Assembly: GCF_024498955.1 (NCBI RefSeq)
Contig: NZ_CP093311.1
Span: 248,001-312,000, forward strand
Length of the DNA: 64,000 nucleotides
Source: Thermomonas paludicola
Lineage (GTDB): Bacteria; Pseudomonadota; Gammaproteobacteria; Xanthomonadales; Xanthomonadaceae
Reading direction: 5' to 3'
Part shown: positions 39,969-48,108 of the stretch, in pieces
Layout: every line of letters begins with the position of its first letter
Position numbering within the stretch: position 1 is the first letter of the stretch
Notes under the pieces: model-generated
Database searches by the model: none
What the model saw: only the letters and a program-made list of their open reading frames with translations
Told to the model about the DNA's origin: nothing
Translations under genes and position numbers: made by a program

Positions 39969-42857
39969 ATGCCGCTGAGTCTCAATGAAATCCGCGAGCG
40001 CGCGCGCGCGTTTGCCAAGGAGTGGGCCGGGGAAACCAGCGAGCGCGCCGAGGCGCAGAGCTTCTGGAACGACTTTTTCAACGTGTTTGGCGTGAAACGC
40101 CGCAGCGTGGCGATCTACGAGCAGAAGGCAAAGCGTTTTTCCGGCAGCCAGCATGGCCGCATTGACGTGTTCTGGCCCAGGGTCATGCTGGCCGAGCACA
40201 AGAGTGCAGGCGTCGATCTGGATGCCGCATACGAACAAGCGACCGACTATTTCGCCGGCCTGACCGAAAACGAACGGCCCCAATACATTCTCGTTTCCGA
40301 TTTCCGCAGCTTCCGCCTGTACGACCTCGAAGGCGACACGATGCCGGTGGCATTTGCGCTGGCCGAGCTGCACAAGCAGATCGGGCGCTTCGGCTTCATC
40401 AGCGGCTACCAGACCCGCAGCTACAAGGAAGAAGACCCGGTCAACGTGCAGGCCGCCGAGCGCATGGGCCGGCTGCACGATGCGCTGAAGGCGGCGGGCT
40501 ACGACGGCCACGCGCTGGAACTGCTGCTGGTGCGGCTGCTGTTCTGCCTGTTCGCCGACGACACCGGCATCTTCCCGCGGCAGAGCTTCCACGAGCTCAT
40601 TGCCCAGCGCACCAGCGAGGACGGCGCCGACCTCGGGCTGTGGGTGGGGCGCATCTTCCAGGTGCTCAACACGCCGCCGGAGAAGCGCCAAACCACGCTG
40701 GACGAGCAGCTGGCGGAGCTGCCCTACGTCAACGGCCGGCTGTTCGAGGAGGTGCTTCCGCTGGCGGACTTCAACGCGCAGATGCGCGGCCTGCTGCTGG
40801 ACGCAAGCCTGCTGGACTGGAGCCGCATCAGCCCGGCCATCTTCGGCTCCATGTTCCAGTCGGTGATGGACGCCAAGGCCCGCCGCAACCTGGGCGCGCA
40901 CTACACCAGCGAAAAGAACATCCTGAAACTCATCGGCCCGCTGTTCCTGGACGGCCTGAAGGCCGAACTGGACAAGGCCGGCAACGACACACGCAAGCTG
41001 GCGCAGCTGCACAGCAAGCTGGCCACGCTGACCTTCCTCGACCCGGCCTGCGGCTGCGGCAACTTTTTGGTGATCGCCTACCGCGAGCTGCGCGCGCTGG
41101 AGCTGGAAGTGCTGACGCGCCAGTTCGCCACCCAGCAGTCGGTGCTGGCGCACGTGCAGGACCATGTGCTGGTGGACGTGGACCAGTTCCACGGCATCGA
41201 GATCGAGGAGTTCCCGGCGCAGATCGCGCAGGTGGCGATGTGGCTGATGGACCACCAGATGAACCTGCGCGTGTCCGAGCAGTTCGGCGAGAACGTGGTG
41301 CGCCTGCCGCTGAAGAAGTCCGCCACCATCGTGCATGGCAACGCGCTGCGGATCGACTGGAACGCGGTGGTGCCGGCGGAGAAGCTGCACTACATCCTGG
41401 GGAATCCGCCGTTCATTGGGCATCAGTGGCGCAATGCCGAACAGATGGCCGACATGGAGCGCATCTGGGGCAACGACGGTCGCTTCGGACGGTTGGACTA
41501 CGTGACAGCGTGGTACCGGCTGGCGACGGACTACATGAGGACGGCTCTTGATCGTCATTCCCGCGAAGGCGGGAATCCAGCTCTTGAAAACAAACGCCAG
41601 AATCAAACGCTGGATCCCCGCCTTCGCGGGGATGACGGCATCAAGGCTGCCTTCGTCTCCACCAACTCCATCTGCCAGGGCGAGCAGGTCGGAATCTTGT
41701 GGGGCAACCTGCTGGCGCGTGGTGTGCATCTGCATTTCGGTCATCGCACGTTCCAGTGGACGAATGAGGCGCGAGCGAACGCGGCAGTGCACTGCGTCAT
41801 CGTCGGTTTCGGCCTGCACGACGTTCCCGAAAAGTGGGTGTTCGAGTACGAGACGCCGAAATCGGAAGCGTTGGCGATCCGTGTGGACAACGTGAATCCG
41901 TATCTGGTCGGCGGGCCCAACGTGCTCTTGCCGTCACGAACCAAGCCGCAGCCGGGCATGCCGGAGATGTGCAAGGGTAGCCAGCCGACCGATGGCGGGC
42001 ATCTGATCCTGACCGACGATGAAAAACGCGTGCTGCTGGCAGAAGAGTCCGCAGCGGAGAAGTTCATCCGACGTTACATCGGCGGAGATGAGTTGATCAA
42101 CGGTGGCGTGCGTTGGTGTCTGTGGCTGAAGCACGCCAGTCCATCCGAGCTTGCGGCATTGCCGAAGGTGCGCGAGCGCGTCGCCAAAGTTCGCGACGCG
42201 CGCCTGAAAAGCCCTACGAAGCAAGTTCGCGACTATGCGGAGATGCCGACGTTGTTTACGCAGGATCGGCAGCCGGAAAGCACGTTTATGGCGCTTTCAG
42301 AGGTCTCATCCGAGAGCAGGCGCTACATGCCTGTTGGGTTTTTCAAAAGCGATGTGGTGCCGGCGAATACAGTGCAAATTGTGGTCGGCGCGACCGTTTT
42401 CCATTTCGGAATTATCAGCTCACGCATGCACTCCGCATGGACCGGGGTGGTCGCTGGCCGGCTTGAGAGTCGAATTCGTTACACACCATCTGTCTACAAC
42501 AACTTCCCCTGGCCCGAGCCGCTCGATGACAAGGCCCGCGCCGCCATCGAAGCCGCCGCCCAAACCGTCCTCGACGCACGCGCGCAGTTCCCTGACGCAA
42601 CGCTTGCCGACCTCTACGACCCGCTGACCATGCCGCCCGCGCTGGTCAAGGCCCACGCCGCGCTGGACAAGGCCGTGGACGCCGCCTACCTGGCCGCCGA
42701 AAAAGCCGCCGCCCGCAAACCGCCCAGACTGGACACCGACGCCGAGCGCGTGGCCTTCCTGTTCCAGCGCTACCAGGCGTTGACCAGCCTGCTGCCGGCC
42801 ACCATTCGGCCGCTTACAAGTTCTGGTAGTTCGGCCCGGAACCGCCTTCCGGGGTGA
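39969..42857 (+). CDS. MmeI-like (type IIL) restriction-modification enzyme with embedded REP pair
   Basis: A 962-residue single-chain restriction endonuclease and adenine methyltransferase. AGGAGG lies 5 bp before the ATG. The endonuclease motif is Asp66-x9-Glu76-His-Lys78, exactly the D-x9-ExK spacing of MmeI. A helical connector follows. The methyltransferase has FLDPACGCGNFLV (motif I, about 357-365) and NPPF (motif IV, about 479-482). The target-recognition domain occupies roughly residues 600-850, then a helical C-terminal region. About 31 residues (about 527-557) are encoded by two inverted REP sequences inserted in frame. The last 44 bp overlap the convergent ETF-QO gene. Recognition sequence and activity cannot be read. 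Confidence 0.9.
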   Translation: MPLSLNEIRERARAFAKEWAGETSERAEAQSFWNDFFNVFGVKRRSVAIYEQKAKRFSGSQHGRIDVFWPRVMLAEHKSAGVDLDAAYEQATDYFAGLTENERPQYILVSDFRSFRLYDLEGDTMPVAFALAELHKQIGRFGFISGYQTRSYKEEDPVNVQAAERMGRLHDALKAAGYDGHALELLLVRLLFCLFADDTGIFPRQSFHELIAQRTSEDGADLGLWVGRIFQVLNTPPEKRQTTLDEQLAELPYVNGRLFEEVLPLADFNAQMRGLLLDASLLDWSRISPAIFGSMFQSVMDAKARRNLGAHYTSEKNILKLIGPLFLDGLKAELDKAGNDTRKLAQLHSKLATLTFLDPACGCGNFLVIAYRELRALELEVLTRQFATQQSVLAHVQDHVLVDVDQFHGIEIEEFPAQIAQVAMWLMDHQMNLRVSEQFGENVVRLPLKKSATIVHGNALRIDWNAVVPAEKLHYILGNPPFIGHQWRNAEQMADMERIWGNDGRFGRLDYVTAWYRLATDYMRTALDRHSREGGNPALENKRQNQTLDPRLRGDDGIKAAFVSTNSICQGEQVGILWGNLLARGVHLHFGHRTFQWTNEARANAAVHCVIVGFGLHDVPEKWVFEYETPKSEALAIRVDNVNPYLVGGPNVLLPSRTKPQPGMPEMCKGSQPTDGGHLILTDDEKRVLLAEESAAEKFIRRYIGGDELINGGVRWCLWLKHASPSELAALPKVRERVAKVRDARLKSPTKQVRDYAEMPTLFTQDRQPESTFMALSEVSSESRRYMPVGFFKSDVVPANTVQIVVGATVFHFGIISSRMHSAWTGVVAGRLESRIRYTPSVYNNFPWPEPLDDKARAAIEAAAQTVLDARAQFPDATLADLYDPLTMPPALVKAHAALDKAVDAAYLAAEKAAARKPPRLDTDAERVAFLFQRYQALTSLLPATIRPLTSSGSSARNRLPG
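41553..41580 (+). repeat. REP element copy inside the RM gene, first arm
   Basis: CGTCATTCCCGCGAAGG followed by CGGGAATCCAG folds into a stem with a GCGAAGGC-type loop. The same sequence occurs at 58227-58253 and 58264-58290. It is translated in frame as [10 protein letters not shown] within the RM enzyme. Confidence 0.9.
41610..41637 (-). repeat. REP element copy inside the RM gene, inverted arm
   Basis: CTGGATCCCCGCC followed by TTCGCGGGGATGACG is the reverse complement of the REP consensus with one or two base changes. With the copy at 41553 it forms an inverted pair separated by 29 bp. It is translated as DPRLRGDD. Confidence 0.88.
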
Positions 42858-44445
42858 CCCAGGTGATGATCTCGTACGGGTCCTTGATGTCGCAGGTCTT
42901 GCAATGCACGCAGTTGGCGGAATTGATCTGCAGGCGCTTGCCGTGCGGGGCGCTGTCGTCGGCCACCATCTCGTACACGCCGGCAGGGCAGAAGCGGGTG
43001 CAGGGGTTGTCGTATTCCACCACGCAGCGGCCGGCGCAGATGTCGGTGTCGGCCACTTGCAAGTGCACGGGCTGGTCTTCGTCGTGTTCGGTGGCGGCGT
43101 AGTACACGGCGGCCAGGCGGTCGCGCGGTGCCAGCGTGCGTTCCACGTAATCGCGCGCCGGTTCCTGGTACTCGCCAAGCTTGTGCAGGGATGACCAGTC
43201 CGGCTTGTTCTTCAGCGTCCACGGCGACAGGCCGCCGGTCACCGTTTCCCAGGCCGCGTTGAGCATGCCGAACCACAGGCCCTTCTTGAAGGCGGGCTTG
43301 ATGTTGCGCACTTTCTTCAGCTCGGCCATCGCGTCGGAGGCGCGCAGCTTGGCATCGAAGCCTTCCGCCGCGAGCCGCGAACCGGCCAGGTGTTCGGCGG
43401 CCAGCATGGCGCTGCGGATTGCCTGGTGGGTGCCCTTCACCTTCGGCACGTTGAGCAGGCCGGCGGTGTCGCCGATCAACAGCGCGCCGGGCATCTCGCA
43501 CTTCGGCAGCGACTGATAGCCGCCGGTGACAATCGCCCGCGCGCCGGCCGACAGGATGCTGCCGCCTTCCAGCAGCGGCTTGACCATCGGGTGGTTCTTC
43601 CACTGCTGGAAGGCTTCCCACGGCTTGTATCCGGGATCGCTGTAATCCAGCCCGCTGACGTAGCCGATGGCGATGCGGCCCTTGTCCAGGTGGTACATGA
43701 AGCTGCCGCCATAGGTGCGGGTGTCGGCCGGCCAGCCGAAGCTGTGCACGATCTTGCCGGGGCTGACGCGCTCCTCCGGCACCTGCCACAGTTCCTTGAT
43801 GCCGATCGAATAACCCTGCGGGTCGCAGTCGGCATCCAGCTTGAAGCGCTCGATCAGGCGCTTGGTCAAATGCCCGCGCGCACCCTCGGCGAGCACGGTG
43901 ACCTTGGCGTGGATGTCGATCCCGGCGGTGTAGCCCGGCTTGTGCGACCCGTCCTTGGCCACGCCCATGTCGCCGATGCGCACGCCGATGACCTTGCCGG
44001 CGGCGTCGTGCAGGGTTTCGGCGGCGGCGAAACCGGGATAGATTTCGACGCCCAGCGCCTCGGCCTGCGGCGCCATCCACGCACACATCGCGCCGAGGCT
44101 GACGATCACGTTGCCCTTGTTGTGCATCCCCGGGGGCACCGGAAGCTTGCGCCCGCCGGTCTTGTCGAGCAGCCAGAACTCATCGTCGGCGGCATCGATG
44201 CAGATCGGCGGCGGGTTCTTGCGCCAGTCGGGCAGCAGTGCGTCCAGCGGGCCGGTCTCGATGACCGCGCCGGACAGGATCTGTGCGCCGATGGTCGATG
44301 CTTTTTCGATCACGCACACCGAAATACCGGGGTCGAGCTGCTTGAGCCGGATCGCCAGCGCAAGACCTGCCGGGCCTGCACCGACGGTGACGACGTCGTA
44401 CTCCATCACGTCGCGCTCGATGGTGTCGGGGGTGGCTTGGCTCAT
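42814..44445 (-). CDS. etfD: Electron transfer flavoprotein-ubiquinone oxidoreductase
   Basis: A 543-residue flavoprotein that passes electrons from ETF to ubiquinone. The FAD-binding motif is DVVTVGAGPAGLALAIRLKQ. GGYQSLPKCEMPGALLIGDTAG lies mid-protein, and the C-terminal 4Fe-4S ferredoxin-like region has CTRFCPAGVYE and NCVHCKTCDIKDP. GAGGAG precedes the start at 44445. It supports acyl-CoA and amino acid oxidation. No etfAB genes are in the window. The final 44 bp overlap the RM gene on the other strand. Confidence 0.95.
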   Translation of the reverse strand: MSQATPDTIERDVMEYDVVTVGAGPAGLALAIRLKQLDPGISVCVIEKASTIGAQILSGAVIETGPLDALLPDWRKNPPPICIDAADDEFWLLDKTGGRKLPVPPGMHNKGNVIVSLGAMCAWMAPQAEALGVEIYPGFAAAETLHDAAGKVIGVRIGDMGVAKDGSHKPGYTAGIDIHAKVTVLAEGARGHLTKRLIERFKLDADCDPQGYSIGIKELWQVPEERVSPGKIVHSFGWPADTRTYGGSFMYHLDKGRIAIGYVSGLDYSDPGYKPWEAFQQWKNHPMVKPLLEGGSILSAGARAIVTGGYQSLPKCEMPGALLIGDTAGLLNVPKVKGTHQAIRSAMLAAEHLAGSRLAAEGFDAKLRASDAMAELKKVRNIKPAFKKGLWFGMLNAAWETVTGGLSPWTLKNKPDWSSLHKLGEYQEPARDYVERTLAPRDRLAAVYYAATEHDEDQPVHLQVADTDICAGRCVVEYDNPCTRFCPAGVYEMVADDSAPHGKRLQINSANCVHCKTCDIKDPYEIITWVTPEGGSGPNYQNL

Positions 44446-44515
44446 GCGGTTCTCCTCGGGCATGGTCGCCATTGTCCGGGCTGGGACTGGAGCCGGCAAT
44501 CAAGACCCTCACATT

Positions 44516-45154
44516 TCATCGATGCGGCAGCGTCTCGTGCGCTTGCCCGGTTTGCAGAGCCCAGCCGGCGAGATCGCGGCCGATGGCGCCCAGCGCCAGG
44601 GCGAAGGCGTCGGCCACCTGCGGCACCTCGGCCGTGGCGGCGGGCTGTTCCTGGCGGAAGGTGCGGTTGCCGATGATGGTTGCATCCTGCAGGTGCAGCA
44701 GCTTGGCATTGACCTCGATCACCGCCGTCGGCAGCGTGCCGCCGGCATAGTCCGCCTTGAACTGCCGAACCTCCAGCCACAGCCGGTAGTCGGCCGCGAT
44801 GCCGCTGCCCTGGCGGGCCACGGCGGGGAGCTTGCCGCTGTCTTCCAGCGTTTGCAGGACGGCGTCTTCCACCATCAGGCCGGGTGCGCGCACCCAGCCG
44901 GCGCCGCGATACACCTGCAGTTCGCCGGCAACCGGGCTGACCACGATGCGCCCGCTGTCCATCATGCGGGGCTCGCTGTTGTGCGCCAGCGACAGCGACC
45001 AGCTTGCCGCCGGCCAGGCCGGGTCAGGCTGGATGCGCGGCTCCGGCGCATACAGGGTGGACGGCTGCCTGGGGCCGCCGATGATGCTGCAGCCGCCGAC
45101 CAGCAGCAGCGCCCCGGTCAGCAGCAGCGGGGCAAGTCGCGGGAAAGGCGTCAT
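44516..45154 (-). CDS. ABC-type transport auxiliary lipoprotein (PqiC/MlaC-position component)
   Basis: A 212-residue lipoprotein with lipobox LLVGGCS and PqiC-like features such as QPSTLYAPEPR and LEVRQFKADYAGGTLPTAVIEV. It belongs to the auxiliary lipoproteins (ABC_trans_aux) that partner MCE systems in the outer membrane or periplasm. Its ATG overlaps the mlaD-like gene stop (45151-45154), so it is the fourth gene of the MCE operon. Confidence 0.87.
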   Translation of the reverse strand: MTPFPRLAPLLLTGALLLVGGCSIIGGPRQPSTLYAPEPRIQPDPAWPAASWSLSLAHNSEPRMMDSGRIVVSPVAGELQVYRGAGWVRAPGLMVEDAVLQTLEDSGKLPAVARQGSGIAADYRLWLEVRQFKADYAGGTLPTAVIEVNAKLLHLQDATIIGNRTFRQEQPAATAEVPQVADAFALALGAIGRDLAGWALQTGQAHETLPHR

Positions 45155-46077
45155 TTGGGGTCGAACTCCTTTGGCGCATCGCGGCCCAGGATGTAGCGCG
45201 CGGGGTTGTCTTCAAGGCGGTTGCTGATCGCGTGCAGGTCGCGCACCAGGGTGCGCAGTTCGATCAGGGTCGGCTCCACCTGACTCAGGCTGTCGCGGGT
45301 GAAGCTCCTGATGGCCGGCCGGTTTTCGGCCAGCAGCGAGTTGGCGTTGCCGGCGACCGAATCCAGTTTGGCGACGGTGGCATCCAGCTTGTCCAGCATC
45401 CCCGGCAATCGCTTCACGAGGTTGTCGTCGATGCCGTGGATGGTGCCGTTGGCGCTGTCCAGGGTGGTCTTCATGGCGGCGGCGGCGTCGCGTGCATTGA
45501 CGATCAGCTGGGCGATGTCCTTGCGCTGGCCGGCGATGCTGTTGGTGGTCTGCTCCAGGTTGGCCAGCGTGGTGGTGATGCTGCGGACGTTGTCTTCGCT
45601 GAGCAATATGTCCAGCCGCGCCACCAGCCGATTGGCGGTGTCGGCGATGTTCTGCAGCGCCGACGGTTCGGTGCGGATGATTGGCGGGCCACCGTCGGCC
45701 GGCGGCTGCAGCGCGGGCGCGTCGGGGCTGCCGCCGGTGAGCTGGATGAACGGCGTGCCGGTGATGCCCTGCTGCGACAGCTTGGCCCGCGTGTCGGCCT
45801 TGACCGGGGTGCTGGACTTCAGCTTCAGCAGCGCGATCACCTTGCGCGCATCGTGTTCGTCCAGGCTCAGGTCTTCCACCGTGCCCACGCCCAGGCCGTT
45901 GTATTGCACGCTGCCGCCTTCGGTCAGGCCGGTGACCGGCTCGCTGAACACGACCTTGTACTGGCGCCAGTCGCGCGACGCGGAGAATCGGCTGGCCCAT
46001 AGCGTGAACAGCAGCAGGAGCAGTGTCACCACCAGGGTGAATGCGCCGATCAGCACGTAGTTGGCACGCGTCTCCAT
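45151..46077 (-). CDS. MCE-domain substrate-binding protein (MlaD-like)
   Basis: A 308-residue protein with one N-terminal membrane helix (NYVLIGAFTLVVTLLLLLFTLWA), an MCE domain at about residues 38-118 (YKVVFSEPVTGLTEGGSVQYNGLGVGTV, QGITGTPFIQLTGG) and a long helical C-terminus. MCE proteins form hexameric periplasmic lipid channels. It lies between an ABC ATPase gene and an auxiliary lipoprotein gene. Confidence 0.92.
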   Translation of the reverse strand: METRANYVLIGAFTLVVTLLLLLFTLWASRFSASRDWRQYKVVFSEPVTGLTEGGSVQYNGLGVGTVEDLSLDEHDARKVIALLKLKSSTPVKADTRAKLSQQGITGTPFIQLTGGSPDAPALQPPADGGPPIIRTEPSALQNIADTANRLVARLDILLSEDNVRSITTTLANLEQTTNSIAGQRKDIAQLIVNARDAAAAMKTTLDSANGTIHGIDDNLVKRLPGMLDKLDATVAKLDSVAGNANSLLAENRPAIRSFTRDSLSQVEPTLIELRTLVRDLHAISNRLEDNPARYILGRDAPKEFDPK

Positions 46078-46092
46078 CTCAGGTGTGCTCCA

Positions 46093-46917
46093 TCAGTCGT
46101 TTCCTTCCACCGAGGTGCGCGCTGCCCGTCCGCGCGGCCCATTGAAGTATTCCTGCACCCACGGGTGGTCCAGCTGTTCCAGCTCGGCCAGCGGCGCCGC
46201 CGCGATGATCGTGCGGTCGGCCAGTACCGCCACCCGGTCGCAGATGGCGTACAGCGTGTCCAGGTCGTGGGTGATCAGGAACACGGTCAGGCCCAGCGCA
46301 TTGCGCAGGGTCAGGATCAGCTCGTCGAACGCCGCCGCGCCGATCGGGTCGAGCCCGGCGGTGGGTTCGTCGAGGAACAGCAGTGGCGGGTCCAGCGCCA
46401 GCGCGCGCGCCAGCCCGGCGCGCTTGCGCATGCCGCCGGACAGCTGCGATGGCAGTTTGTCGAGTGCGTTGGCCGGCAGCCCGGTCAGCTTGATCTTCAG
46501 CAGCGCCAGTTCGTAACGCAGCGAATCGGACAGCCCGGGGTAATACTCCTTGAGCGGCACCTGCACGTTCTCGCCGACGGTCAGCGAGGAAAACAGCGCG
46601 CCGTCCTGGAACAGCACCCCGCTGTTGCGTTCGATGTGACGGCGAGTGGCGGCATCGTCCACCATCGCATCCACGCCCAGCACGTGGATGCGCCCGGCCT
46701 GTGGCCGGCGCAGGCCCAGGATCGAACGCATCAGCACCGATTTTCCGGAGCCGGAGCCGCCCACCACGCCGAGGATCTCGCCGCGGTGCACGTCCAGGTT
46801 CACGCCGTCGTGCACCACCTGGTCGCCAAAGCGGTTCACCAGCCCGCGCACGCGGATGAACGGCGCATCGCCGATGGCGACGCCGTCCAGGGTGCGCATG
46901 GCGGTTGCGATGGCCAT
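46093..46917 (-). CDS. ABC transporter ATPase, MlaF-like
   Basis: A 274-residue ABC ATPase. Walker A is GGSGSGKS, the Q-loop region is GVLFQDGALFSSLTV, the signature is LPSQLSGGMRKRAGLARAL and Walker B is LLFLDEPTAGLDP. These match the MlaF subgroup. I chose 46917 because the upstream permease stops just before it (2 bp); another Met at 46899 is possible. It energises lipid transfer by the adjacent permease and MCE protein. Confidence 0.93.
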   Translation of the reverse strand: MAIATAMRTLDGVAIGDAPFIRVRGLVNRFGDQVVHDGVNLDVHRGEILGVVGGSGSGKSVLMRSILGLRRPQAGRIHVLGVDAMVDDAATRRHIERNSGVLFQDGALFSSLTVGENVQVPLKEYYPGLSDSLRYELALLKIKLTGLPANALDKLPSQLSGGMRKRAGLARALALDPPLLFLDEPTAGLDPIGAAAFDELILTLRNALGLTVFLITHDLDTLYAICDRVAVLADRTIIAAAPLAELEQLDHPWVQEYFNGPRGRAARTSVEGND

Positions 46918-46919
46918 GC

Positions 46920-48038
46920 TCAGTAATCCATCTGCATGAACCACAGGGCGGCGAAAGCGTCGATCACGATCACCATCGAAATGGCCTGCACCACGCTGGA
47001 GGTGGTGCGCTCGCCAAGCGATTGCGCGGTGCCTTTCACCTGCAAGCCTTCCAGGCAGCCGATCAGGCCGATCACCAGCGCGAACACCGGCGCCTTGACC
47101 ATGCCCACCACGAAATGCCGCATTTCCATCATTTCGTGCATGCGCGCCAGATAGGCAACCGCGGGGATGTCGAGGCTGAACGCGCCCACCGCCATGCCGC
47201 CCAGTAGGCCCGCGATCATCGAAATGAAGGTGAGCAGCGGCAGCATCGCCAGCAGCGCGAGCACGCGCGGGATGACCAGCAGGTCCACCGGGTCCATGCC
47301 CAGCACGCGGATGGCATCGATCTCCTCGCGGTTGACCATCATGCCGATCTGCGCGGTGAAGGCGCTGGCGGTGCGGCCGGCCAGCAGGATGGCGGTCATC
47401 AGCACGCCGAATTCGCGCAGGAACGCGGCGCTGACCAGTTCCACCACGTAGATGGTGGCGCCGAAATCGGCCAGCACCATCGCCCCGAGGAATGCGATCA
47501 CCGCGCCCACCATGAACGACAGCAGCGCCACCAGCGGCACCGCATCCAGCCCGATTTCCTCCATGTGGTGCACGGTGGCGGTGAGCCGGAATCGGCTGGG
47601 CTGCTTGAACAGGCGCAGTATCTTCAGCTGGACTTCGCCGAAGAAACTGACCAGTGCCATGGTTTCGCGATAGTTCTCAACCACGCGGAAGCCGACCCGC
47701 TCCAGCATCGCGCGCACGCCGTATTCGCGCTCGCGCACCGGGCGGTCGTCGCGAATGTCCTCGATGGCCGCGACCAGCGGCATCTGGTCGTCGCGGAAGC
47801 GGAATGCCGAGAAATCCATGTCCAGGCGCTCGGCGTGGCGCATCAGCTGCAGCACGCCGAGCGTATCCAGCCGCTCGCAGTCGCGCGCATCGATGGTCGC
47901 GGCGGCAGGCGCGCGGCGCAGGGCTTCGCCAATGGCATCGGCGAAGCGCAGCGTCCAGCGGCCGTGCAGGCACAACGTGCCCGCATCGCCGTCGGCGACG
48001 CTCGCGGTGGGGGCGTATTGGTCGTTGGCCTGGGTCAT
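46920..48038 (-). CDS. MlaE-like permease with fused N-terminal STAS domain
   Basis: A 372-residue protein. Residues about 15-105 form a STAS-like domain (GTLCLHGRWTLRFADAIGE, IDARDCERLDTLGVLQLM), equivalent to the separate MlaB of other operons. Residues about 140-370 are the MlaE permease with VGAVIAFLGAMVL, ELVSAAFLREFGVLMTAIL and NREEIDAIRVLGMDPVD. The start at 48038 is set by the STAS domain. It heads the four-gene MCE operon and is divergent from the ThrE-like gene. Confidence 0.92.
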   Translation of the reverse strand: MTQANDQYAPTASVADGDAGTLCLHGRWTLRFADAIGEALRRAPAAATIDARDCERLDTLGVLQLMRHAERLDMDFSAFRFRDDQMPLVAAIEDIRDDRPVREREYGVRAMLERVGFRVVENYRETMALVSFFGEVQLKILRLFKQPSRFRLTATVHHMEEIGLDAVPLVALLSFMVGAVIAFLGAMVLADFGATIYVVELVSAAFLREFGVLMTAILLAGRTASAFTAQIGMMVNREEIDAIRVLGMDPVDLLVIPRVLALLAMLPLLTFISMIAGLLGGMAVGAFSLDIPAVAYLARMHEMMEMRHFVVGMVKAPVFALVIGLIGCLEGLQVKGTAQSLGERTTSSVVQAISMVIVIDAFAALWFMQMDY

Positions 48039-48108
48039 CTGACAGCCAAGCTTACGCAATGACGCGGTGACATGTGAATGCGAGGCCATCGCATGCCATG
48101 CTTGCGCC

